Assembly: GCA_907163345.1 (NCBI GenBank)
Contig: CAJQUN010001350.1
Coordinates: forward strand, 1 to 64,000
Direction of reading: 5' to 3'
DNA from: Haberlea rhodopensis
Taxonomy: Eukaryota > Streptophyta > Magnoliopsida > Lamiales > Gesneriaceae
DNA length: 64,000 nt
Position numbers and translations under genes: made by a program. The notes beneath the pieces are model-generated. The model saw only the letters and a program-made list of their open reading frames with translations. It did no database searches and had not been told where the DNA came from. The first letter of the stretch is position 1. Every line of letters begins with the position of its first letter. Positions 43,728-54,800 of this stretch are shown piece after piece.

Positions 43728-44604
43728 TGTTTTATAAATAAAAGAAAATACTTGAAAGCAGTAGAAACTTACAACAAACAGTTTAAATAAACTGGGCAGA
43801 AACTTTGTTGTTGGACGAGGCCACAGTAAACCGTGTGCCCGTAAACTCTAAATTGCCCGCCTACAACTTCTGGCCTCCTGGACAAGAGAGTTCCAAGGTA
43901 CAACGTCCCAAACACCTCTGTATGGGTTGAAGCAGAAACCCAGACAGACTCACTCGAACACTGAACAATGTGTAGTACTCTCAAGATAATATGATATGAT
44001 ATGAAATGCAATTTCGGAATGAAGAAAACATAAAGCTGAAGCAGCTTATATAGCTGAGCAGCAGACCACTCCAAAGGTCTCAGAATTAAGTGTAAAGATT
44101 AATGGGGTAGATGAAAAGTCTCAACACTTAAACATCATATTCATTTCGGATTTAAGTCTCACACTTAAATCTGACATCAATTCTGCAGGTAGGTGAAAAG
44201 TCTCAAACTTAATACTCAGCAGAATATGAAAAGTCAGGCAGATGAAAAGTCATTTCAGAAATCCGTGTAGTAAAAAGATAGGACTGCCTTCGCGGCAGCG
44301 ACACGCGCGACGCGACGCGACGCGGCGAGGCGAGGCGAGACGAGACGAGACGTGACGTGACGTGACGTGCCGTGCGGAGCCGAGCGGACGGACGGCGCGC
44401 GAGGGGCACCCATCTTTACTACTTAACTACACTCTAATGATTTGTATCTCAATATAATCAAACCATAAGTGTATTATAATCTCAATGTGGGATTTCTTTA
44501 GCCTAATTACCTTTCATAATAACTTACCATAATTTTGTTCTCATTAACAAAATATAACATAATTATTGGGCTCTTATTATTAACCCAATAATATTAATCC
44601 AACA
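43728..44604 (-). repeat. Copia 5' LTR
   Basis: 877 bp; nearly identical to 38125-39020 except in the microsatellite. Confidence 0.93.
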
Positions 44605-46337
44605 GTATGACAGATATTCTACTATGTACTTAGCATTAATATTGATAGTACATATGTAATTTTTTTTTTTTTTTTGTAACCATACAACAATACGAGAGCT
44701 ATATTCGATAATTATATTTTCATAATAGCGATATCACGAGCCAACAAGTCCACTTAGGAAGATTGATCTAATTTAAAAAATTATATTAGATGGCTAAAAT
44801 ATTCACCTAGCATCCTTAAACAGTTATAAGTCCTACTATTTGATATATACTTAGGGAAAAAGAAAAAAAAAACTACTGTTTTATATACATTTGACCAATT
44901 TGATAATAGTATGGATTTTATTGTCATTCGATGCTAAGAGAAGGATAAAAGTCATTGAAAAAGTGTTCCAACATGCTCTTAACTAAGATGACTTCTTTAG
45001 TAATAAGTCGTGTTTTGTCAGCTCAGTCGCGCCTACATGATTGAATCTAGAATTTTTATTTAGGGGACAACAAATAGTAACATAAAATATGAAGGACAAA
45101 AATATAAGGAGTCGGATATAATTTGAGGGGGACATACTATAATTTTTTATGGTAAAAACATAATTTTTTTTTTAAAAAACATTCTAAGATAATAATTTTT
45201 TTTTCTTTTGAGATGGCAGCTGGCCAACCCAGGTCATAAATTGGCCCCTTCCCAGTTCCCACCAAGAAGGGTTGAGTGCGATTTGAAGAAGAAAGAGAGT
45301 TTTGAGTCACATCGAATAGCCATACAATATTACGAAACTACTGTTGCTTACATGTATAGGTCCATTCATGAATAGAATTTCTCCGTTCAATTTGAGAAAA
45401 TTATATATATTTAAAAAGATTCTATTAAAAGAATTCGTGTTGTCTCATTATTTTGGTAGGAAACAAGTTCTACTAAAAATATTCGTGTTGTGAGCTTTAC
45501 ACAGACTTGGTTTCGAGTCGTGTCAAGTTGTCCAAAATTTATTTAAAAATTTCCAGCTCTCCTAAAAAAAATATTAGTGTTGTCTCATTATTTGCATCAA
45601 CGGGTGTGATTGGATGCCAGACACAGCATGTGACGTGTCTGTATCTTTTTTTCTTTTTTAAAAAAAAATCATATAACAATCCAACATCCGTTTACATTGA
45701 TCTGCCATTAATAAGGATAATTAGTTTGGAACTAGCAAATTATACTAACATTGAACTTTGAATAAATCTTACATGCTATTGGATAATTGATTGTATTAAT
45801 TAATTAATCATATGCTATTTTTAAAACAATATGAGTTTTTATTACTATTTTGGTGAGTTACGATCCAATTATATTAATTGCATTCCAATTAACACTTTAT
45901 TTTAACAAAATGACAAGGATGCCCTATTATAATAACTTTTTCATACTCAAAATAATTAAGAAAATAGATAGTTGAAATAAAAAACATTATTTAACCATGA
46001 GAAACTTGCACAAGTTATTAATACTTGATTAAATGGAATTTCAAAAGAAAAGTTTAAATATCATATAAATATTTCATTTTTTGAACGAAATATGGTATAT
46101 ATTAAACTCAAGTTGCCAAGTCATTGTTTACAACAGCTCAGCGCTAAACTATAAAATTATAATTAGGAGCCACGCTAATTATAATTTATTCATATTTTAT
46201 CAATTCCGGGTTTTTAAAGTAAAATAATTTCCATCACTAACTATAATTAATGATAAAAATTTAATTTTGTACGTACTTATATATATATATATATATATAA
46301 TTTTTATATAGACTTGGTTTGGGCCACACTTATGAAC
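44605..46337. other. AT-rich spacer, no gene seen
   Basis: Contains three loose copies of (A)TTCGTGTTGTCTCATTATTT (about 45435, 45482, 45572) and a TA dinucleotide run near 46280. The open frame at 45507-45761 lies over these repeats and has no recognisable content. Confidence 0.45.
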
Positions 46338-46342
46338 AAACT

Positions 46343-46947
46343 TGACGTGATCCGTTATTTTTACGTATTTGATAGAATTAAGTGTTTATCAAAAATAAAG
46401 GAAAGACACCAAATTTTTTACGTGGAAAACCCTCGAATTGAAGGAAAAACCACGGGACCTAGTCCAGTATAATTTGTACTATCACAATCTTGATTTGTTA
46501 CAGGACTTTTGACACAATTTATGACTACCGAATTATTACACAAGAATATCTGAAAAATAATAAAGACGACCGAACAGAATAAGTGTGCTCTCTTCGGAGT
46601 CTTTTATGCATAAAAAGTCCAACCTTCTAAATGATACTTCCGGTGGGTATTTATAAGCTCGATTCTTGAATTTACTTGGCGGGAAAGTTTAGGAACCCGT
46701 CTCCTTTGATCGTAGTGGTAATGCGGCGAGTATGTCCGAAAAATCCACCCCCCACTAATGCACATTTACCCTCGCCGGTTAATTTGTTGGTTATCACCGG
46801 GTCTTTCGCTATTCTTTGACCAGAATCCCGATGAAGGTTTAACAACTGTTTGGCTATCATATGCTCGGTATTCATCATGTTCGGTACATGATGGTTCGGT
46901 TACTAAAGAGATTTTACCTGAGAAGACCAATATATCATATGACATCA
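46343..46947 (-). mobile_element. Solo LTR related to the Tat element
   Basis: Read on the minus strand it begins TGATGTCATATGATATATTG and ends GGATCACGTCA, like the Tat LTR at 13902, and shares the internal AAACCACGGGAC/ACGTGGAAAACCCTC block. AAACT is duplicated at 46338-46342 and 46948-46952. It is 605 bp long and clearly diverged from the Tat LTRs, so it represents an older relative. No internal sequence remains. Confidence 0.85.
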
Positions 46948-46952
46948 AAACT

Positions 46953-47499
46953 CAATATGTTATCTAAAATATTGATACGTTAGTTAACTTGGTGTAAATG
47001 AAGTCCTATACATATATAAGTATTTCCCCAGTTAACTTGGACATTAGGCATAAGTCAAATCAGGATATAATAATTACAGGATTTAGTAGCACACGATGTG
47101 GTTAATAGAAAGTCAACTACTTTCAACCTAGACAAGACATTAGGCCAATATTGTCAAGGGAACATGCTTTGAGCTGATATTGCCTATATTAGGTTTACTT
47201 TATGTTAAATCCAATTTTAATTTATATGATTGAATTATTTTTAAAAATGAATTTTATAAAAGCCTTTTATTTATTCGTAACAATTCAAGAATGACTTTAT
47301 AGATATTACTATACACTATACTCGCTGCATATTTTTGTGCATGACAAATATTTTATTTTCTTGAATATTTTTTTGCTTTTAATTTTCTGTCAAGTTTATT
47401 TTTTTTAAAAAGAAATTTTTGTAGTGATGGATATTTTGGACCTGATGAGCATTTTTTACAAAAAATATGAAAACTCGAAACATCCCGCTGAAATTGGTG
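46953..47499. other. AT-rich spacer, nothing recognised
   Basis: No open frame or repeat boundary identified. Confidence 0.5.
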
Positions 47500-47940
47500 G
47501 GAAAATTTTATAAAACCAACATTATACCTTCAATGTTGTATGTGACGAAATGTTGCGCACTCAAGTGGAATCACATTAGTGTGGCAGAGATGTGTATGCT
47601 TTGCTGAATGTGTGATAAGACTATAAGAGATAAAATAAGGAACGAATTTATTCGAGTTGAAGTATGTGTAGCTTGTATAGAAGAAACGATGCAAGAAAGT
47701 CGCTTACGTTGCTTTGGTCACGTACGACATAAACACAACAATTCACCTATGCATCGATTGGAGTCTATGGATTTCGATCATTTCACGAGAGCGAGAGAAC
47801 GATCGAAGAAGATATGGCTCGAAGTTATATTCAAATACTTGGAGTTCAAGGGGATTGAAAATGATATTCTGACTGATAGAAACGCTTGTAGAAGACTGGC
47901 GCATGTTTCCGACCCGATTTGATTCTCTCTATTGTTCATA
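47500..47940 (+). pseudogene. LINE reverse transcriptase C-terminal fragment, copy 1
   Basis: Coding remnants run from PSMLYVTKCCALKWNHISVA through MCDKTIRDKIRNEFIRVEV to RLRCFGHVRHK, KKIWLEVIFKYLE and RRLAHVSDP. This order is typical of the C-terminus of plant L1-type ORF2 proteins (known motif RWFGHV...RGRPKKTW...HVADP). A stop splits the segment near 47606; the frame 47608-47922 is open. It is 5' truncated, as LINE insertions often are. A similar fragment lies at 63573-63830. Confidence 0.75.
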
Positions 47941-48434
47941 TAGTATACTCTAATTAATTGAGAATAAAGGCTTAATTATGTTGTTGATGAAACCTCAAAA
48001 TACTATAGATATTTTTTTATCGACTAGTACTATTATTATAACATAATATTTTGGAAAAAAAATGGTACATAACTTCACACAAATTTTAATTTTACTTGTG
48101 TCATTCATTTTGTAAAAATATTATCTTCTCCTAAGATTATATATTTATTGTGCGTTTATAGACTGCCCTGAGATTTAGATATTATCCATGTTTAGGATTA
48201 TGTACTTTTTGGTAGATATCACAAAATGTCAGATTATGAGAATCCCTAATAAATCGGAGAATGTGCTTTGTTACCAAATTCAACAGAAGCATTAACGAGT
48301 GCTTTCCCAAAGCCACAACAAGTGGTACAAAACCTGAAAGATTCTTATACGGATATATTAATATTGAGTTGTTGTATAAGTGAACTGAAACCTGGTGCAT
48401 GCAAATATTTCCCGATAAAACATTGTAAAATACA
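47941..48434. other. Spacer upstream of the TRIM and NPF gene
   Basis: No gene recognised. The open frame at 48268-48486 runs into the TRIM and is fortuitous. It may contain distal promoter sequence of the NPF gene. Confidence 0.4.
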
Positions 48435-48439
48435 CTTCA

Positions 48440-48781
48440 TGTTGGAGTGCAATAATTGCCATGCTTGGAGAGTGAACGAAGCATGACGCTTGTGCTGCTT
48501 TACAATTTAGAGATTATAGTTGAACCATTACAATCAGTCATAGCTTTTGGTAAAATGGAAAAGGCTTGATCCTACAATTGGTATCAGAGTCATTGTCACG
48601 TTTCGATCGCCGTTGCGAGTTAGTGCAATTATTGAGAGAAAAATTGTTGAAATGCAATAATTATTCATGCTTGGAGAGCGATCATAGCGTGACGCTTAGA
48701 CTGCTCTACGGTTTTAAACATTAAAGTTGCATAATTACACTAGCTATATCTTTGGTAAAGCGACAATCACTTGATCATACG
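48440..48781 (+). mobile_element. TRIM element B in the NPF proximal promoter
   Basis: Two 137-bp terminal repeats (48440-48576 and 48645-48781) beginning TGTTGGAGTGCAATAATTG / TGTTGAAATGCAATAATTA enclose only 68 bp. TGGTATCAGAGTC (48579-48591) is a tRNA-iMet primer site, and GAGAGAAAAAT precedes the second repeat as a polypurine tract. CTTCA is duplicated exactly at 48435-48439 and 48782-48786. The repeats are clearly diverged, so the insertion is old. Its 3' end lies 75 bp before the NPF start codon. Confidence 0.9.
48579..48591 (+). other. Primer-binding site of TRIM B
   Basis: TGGTATCAGAGTC matches the initiator tRNA-Met primer site with one change from the usual GCC ending. Confidence 0.85.
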
Positions 48782-48861
48782 CTTCATTTCTTACATATAA
48801 GAGAAACCTTAATATTCTCAACGTGCCTTTCAAAAAATACATAAAAAAAAAATAGCAAACT

Positions 48862-51800
48862 ATGGCGGAAAATTCCTTAGAGAAAAAACCCAACAATGGT
48901 GGTTGGAAATCAGCCATCTTCATCATCTGTAAGTAAAGCTTTATTGTTTCTCAAATTTTTTAATCTCTGTTCGGATTTATGCTACGATATAATATGAATG
49001 TATTTTAAACTAATTTGAACAGTTGTGGAGATAGCAGAACGTTTCTCATATTATGGAGTAGCTGGAAATTTATTTATGTATCTTACAAAGGAGTTAGGGC
49101 AATCCACTACCGGAGCCGCCAAAAACGTCAACACTTGGCGAGGTGTCTCCGCCATCTTCCCGGTGGTTGGCGGCTTCCTGGCCGATTCTTATGTCGGCCG
49201 GTTCAAGATGGTCGTCATCTCCTCCACCATATATCTTATTGTGAGTTTATTTCTATTTTTCTAATTTACTAAATCCATATTTGGCTGGCTGTAGGAAAAT
49301 ATCATGATTGTTAAATATGAAACCAATGGAATAGTAAACTAATATAACAAAACTAATAACTTTTTGAATTAAATTTGAATTAATTATTTTTATAAACGTA
49401 AATATAAAAACTTTTTGCTATTTAATTTGCAAATTTGTTTACGTAGATACACCTACGTTGATATATATACAGTAAAACATCTATAAATTAATAATGTTGG
49501 AACCATAAAATTTAATTTAGAGAAGTTATTAATTTATCGAGTATTAATTTATGGAGGTTTTACGGAGAAATTTAATTTGCAAAACGACATTCTATGATTT
49601 CTTTAAACAAAAATAGATTAAGTGTTCTTCACAAGTATTTTCTTCTTCTGATAATCTCCCACGTATATAAAAAAAAGTTGCCAACCTATTAATTTTAATT
49701 TGACAGGGATTAATTCTGCTAACCATAGCGGTCTCTACAGTTCCTTCGGCGCTGCGCCATACAGTTTTCTTTACAGCATTGTACGTTCTTTCCATCGGAG
49801 AAGGTGGACACAAGCCATGCGTACAGACTTTTGCTGCTGATCAATTTGATGAGACTTCGCCCCAAGAGAAGGTGGCTAAAAGCTCTTTCTTCAACTGGTG
49901 GTACGTCGGAATCGTGTGCGGTGCCATTGCTGCGGTGCTGGTGGTGATTTACGTGGAGGATTATGTGGGGTGGACTTTGGGGTTCGGGATGCTGGCGGTG
50001 GCAATAGCGGTGGCGCTTGTCGTGTTTTTGATCGGAAGTAGGACTTATCGCCACCAGGCTCCGGTGGGGAGCCCATTTACTAGGGTGGCACAGGTGGTGG
50101 TTTCCGCTGTGAGGAAACGGCGGTTGTCGGAGAGGGAGGTGAGGGGAATTTGTAATGAGTTTGAGGGAGTGAATGAGGAAGGTGGTGGATTCATTCAGGC
50201 TTTGGGTCCTACAAGTCAGTTCAGGTATTTCATTTTCTTTCTTTTTACTCATAAAATTATTATTTTATTTTTAATTTATAAAATTAAAAAATACTATCTT
50301 AATAATTAGTCATGCATAAAAGTATATGAATAATAAGAGAATCATATGATATAATTTGGAATGAAATTTGTGTTCCTTTTGTGTTGTGTGGCTCATCTAT
50401 TTAAAGAACAACTAAAATTATCTTAGGTTAGGTTTTGATGGATGCATTTCATTTGAATTTGAGTGATTTGATTTGAGAATAGATTTGAAACGACAACTAT
50501 CTTAGGTGCATTTCAAATCTATCGCAATTACCATTACATTTACATAAATTAGTAAAGATGTTGATTTGAAATACACCAAATATAAATTTATCAAAACACT
50601 TAAATGAATTTGAAATCAATGATTTAATCAAAGGTTTCAAATCTCTCGATCCAATTACACCCGTAGGTCCGACATGTACTAAATTACATTCATCATCCAA
50701 TTTTGATTACCCACATCCATTTTACTTGATGAATTTATAGATGGCTTTATCTGGGTGGATCTCTATATGGGTTAATCTATATATACTTATAAATGTGTGA
50801 ATGTTAGGGATTGTTTTCCAATTGTGAAATTACTTATACACCCTTCATTCATTCATCTATACATACACATATATCTATATACTTATAAATGTGTGAATGT
50901 TAGGGATTGTTTTCCAATTGTGAAATTACTTATACACCCTTCATTCATTCATCTATACATACACATATAAATGTAAAATATATATATATATAAATTTTCT
51001 ATATCTATATCTATATACTTATAAATGTGTGAATGTTGGGATTGTTTTCCAATTGTGAAATTACTTATACACCCTTCATTCATTCATCTATACATACACA
51101 TATAAATGTAAAATATATATATATACAAATTTTCTATATCTATATATCTATAGATCTATATATACTTATAAATGTGTGAATGTTGGGATTGTTTTCCAAT
51201 TGTGAAATTACTTATACACCCTTCATTCCTTCATCTATACATACACATATAAATGTAAAATATATATATATAAATTTTCTATATCTATATATCTATAGAT
51301 GTGTGGATGTTATAAATTTTCTATATCTATATATCTATAGATGTGTGGATGTTGAGATGGTTTTTCAATTGTGAAATTACATATACATTCTTCATTCCTT
51401 CAACCATAAATATACATACATACATATACTCATATAATCTATATCTATATTTATTATATTATATTATTATACCCATATAAAAGTATGGATATTAGACAAT
51501 GTTTTTTAATTGTGAAAAGACAAAATAAACCCCACATCCATTTAATCAAGACACACTAAAATAATATATTTGTAAATTCTAATATGATGATAAGGAGATA
51601 TGTGGAAACTCAAATCAAATCTTTATTAATTTTTTTCTTCTAACATAAATTCTCATAATAAATTAAATTAAATCAATGGAACAATTAATTGTGTCTATTC
51701 CACTCCTATAACTTCCAATTTAATTGGGTCTATTCACTCATATCCCTCCCACATAAATTGTATTCACATTATATGCATCATTGCCTTTATAAAATTAAAA

Positions 51801-54800
51801 TAATAATCTCATGTACAATGTTTTTCCTCTACTGATAGTCATGCAAAGGAAAAATATATGTTACTCCGAATTATCACAAATTCTATCCAAATTTTGTTCA
51901 GGGAAAATTTGAGAAAAATCTCAAATTTAAATGTAGTCAATAAATTATTTTATTAACCACATTATTTGACCCTAATTAACTTTCCTATACAGTTTTTCCA
52001 TTATGTATTTATGCCTCCATGTTAATTTGCACACTCACTAAGATACCTTCCCAGTTCCTTCGGCTCCCTGCCATGACAACGTATATAACAAAATAATTAA
52101 GGGACTTAATGGGATTAAATATTAATTATTACTATAATAATGCATGGGTAAATCAATGATAATACCAATACTCAATTGCTCATTAATAGTCCATTTCGAT
52201 CACATGTTAGTATATAGTATGAGCAGATTCGATTATCAGGCTTGATTTAGTTTTCTTGAAATTTATTCCAAGTTTTCTTGTTCTCACATTGGATTATTTG
52301 TGGTATAGCTTTGTTTTAGTATGACATGTGTTCTATATCAAGAACTCAACACGGGTTCTTCTTCCCAAGTTCTGGTATTTAAACAATTTCCTTATTCAGA
52401 GAGTTGATTTTCATATGAAATGGTATGAATCATAGATACATCTTGGATGTGAATATTATGAAATTTGGGGTGTGTAAAATAGCTTGGGATTTCATTATAA
52501 AGTGTTAAGTATGGCCATAGCTCAACTATAAAAGTAGTTCTCGGCTCAATCGCATTTGCTATATTATGGGTGTTGGTTTTTCCGGCCGTCCTATTCATGC
52601 CCAATGGAAGGACTGCAGGCTCTCTCCTTGGAGCTATGCTTATGGTACTTTCCAAGTCATAACTCCAGACCAAGCATTTGCTGTTGTTGATCTGCTCATC
52701 CCAATCGGTCTTCTTTTTGGGAAGTGGTCGTTAGTGCTTAGCTGAGGGAGCCGATATATTCAAATAATAGTCCATCTTCTTTTTTCACAAATTAACTCGC
52801 CAATTATCCTCAATTTAATAGAATACACGCTTCTTTTATGACAATGTCTTATTTTTTTAAGATTTTCTTATGAGCTTCACTTCATTAATATTTATCTAAT
52901 ATTTTTTCTATCACATGGTTAATTGTTTTTTAAGATGTAATTGTTTTTTGAACATGAATTTTTTAGAAAATTTATCTCAGCTTTTATGTTTAATTTACAC
53001 TTAGTATATCAATTCTATTTTTCACTCTCATAACTTGCAGGTTTTCTTCTACTCTACAATTTATTTTTCAATTATCATTATATTGTTATCATTATTTATA
53101 GTCATACATATGCTCTATTTTCGCCTCTACCTCATGTAGAACATCAAATCTTGAGATACTCAAATTCATGTTTGTATTTTTCTTGTATAAAAAATTAATG
53201 AAAGTTTAAGTATAGCAACAAAGTAGCTGCATAAACACTTTATTTTTTTAGAAAATGAGTTGTTACTATGAATGGTAAAAAAAACAAGCATAATTCAAGA
53301 AGATCAAATCATCTCTTTTAAATATAAATTATGAGAATCATTTCATTGATGATTGATTAATTTTTTTTAATATTTAATGGTCATTGGTCATATTTTTTAA
53401 TTTATTAGTTTTAAAATTTTATCTCATAAGAAATAAATAAGTATAGATACTACTTTACAGATATTACTTTACAAAGATCCCTTCAAATATACAAATATAG
53501 ATTAAATTCTAATAAAATATAGGTAAAATAATACATAAAAGTTAAGAAAAACCTAGGACAAGCCGTTGAATATTATTTAAATGAAATTATAATTTTCATA
53601 GTCATATTTTGATACCAATTTGACAATTTCATTAATTATGAGGTATATATATCACTTACGAGATTTTAGTTTGATAATTAATTATCATCGTTTATGCTCC
53701 ATCAATGTATGTTTGTGATCTATAAGCATTACTAAACCTATTACTTTGGTTTTTTTAATTATTGTTCTTTATGTGTCACATTTTGGATGGATAAATATGT
53801 ATTTTTTAGTTTGTTTTAATTCATATTGTACTATATGTAAGGTCTAGAAATTGTATTTTTAACTTCAAAATTTTTAATTTTTATTAAATTTAATTGGTGT
53901 CTACGTGTTTTAAACAAAGCCAATTAATGTTTTAAACTAATTTATAAATGTCATCGTCAATATTTGAAACATAATAAGTTTAACTAATAATTGAAGCATC
54001 ACATAAATTTGCTATACTCATGAGCTTGTGTTTGTCGATGTAACTTTTGTGTGGAAAAAAAATGTGTTGTATTTTCATGTTTTCTTATTTATTAATGTGT
54101 TTCATTTTGTCCCAATTATATTAAGAGTATTTTAATTTTTCTACAATTTCTTATTATTTTGTAGTTGTTGTATATAACATGAGTTTCTTAATTTATTTGT
54201 AAATGAATTAAGTAGCAAATCATGTTCCAAGTTTTGAGTTGCTATATTAGCTTTATTTGATATCTTTAAATTTTTATATTTTTTTTATAAACAATAACGT
54301 AGTATTAATAAATAATGATAACTATAAAAAAGAAAAGAAAAGAAGCTTGAGACGTCCAAAAACTTGAAATTTATTTATTATACTATATTTTTTGTGATTA
54401 TCCTATCATTTTTTTTTGAAACTGACATCAATGCTTAACATTATAAGTTTACATATAATTAGTGTAAAGTATGTATAGACTTATATGACTTCTAGCTTAA
54501 AATTCAATATAAATTAGGATCTAATATATATTATAATAGTTATGATTCTTGTTATGATGTGAAACATGAATAAAATGATAAGATAAGGTATTGAATGTAC
54601 TGAATTTTCAATGATTGTAATAAATTATTACAATCATTGTATTTGAAAATTCTCTAAATCTTAGGTTAAAATACACGTACATTTGTTAAAGTTCAAATTA
54701 TGAATAATAGGATTGCCCATACAACCATGAATAACCATGGTTACAGTTCTATAATTCTATATTGAAAATACATAACCATGGTACATTTGGTTCAAATCTT

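Larger units (their letters stand above)
38125..44604 (-). mobile_element. Young Ty1/copia element with intact Gag-Pol
   Basis: LTRs at 43728-44604 (5' on the minus strand, 877 bp) and 38125-39020 (3', 896 bp) begin TGTTGGATTAATATT and end TTTATAAAACA when read on the minus strand. They differ by about three substitutions plus length changes in a GC-rich microsatellite, so insertion is very recent. One 1375-codon frame fills most of the interior. A polypurine tract (GTGGGGGAT, minus strand) abuts the 3' LTR at 39021. Odd points: no tRNA-Met primer site after the 5' LTR, only a 17-base leader before the ATG, and flanks TACAC and GTATG that do not match. Confidence 0.93.

Noticed and set aside
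49719..50252. 177-codon minus-strand frame
   Set aside because: Shadow of NPF exon 3, whose plus-strand translation has clear family motifs.
52392..52673. 93-codon minus-strand frame
   Set aside because: It overlaps the LSI2-like fragment, which is explained better by the plus-strand ordered motifs.
53840..53925. Possible second Helitron 3' end (GGTGTCTACGTG, similar to 54880-54952)
   Set aside because: It shares the subterminal sequence but lacks the hairpin and the CTRR terminus; kept only as a related fragment.
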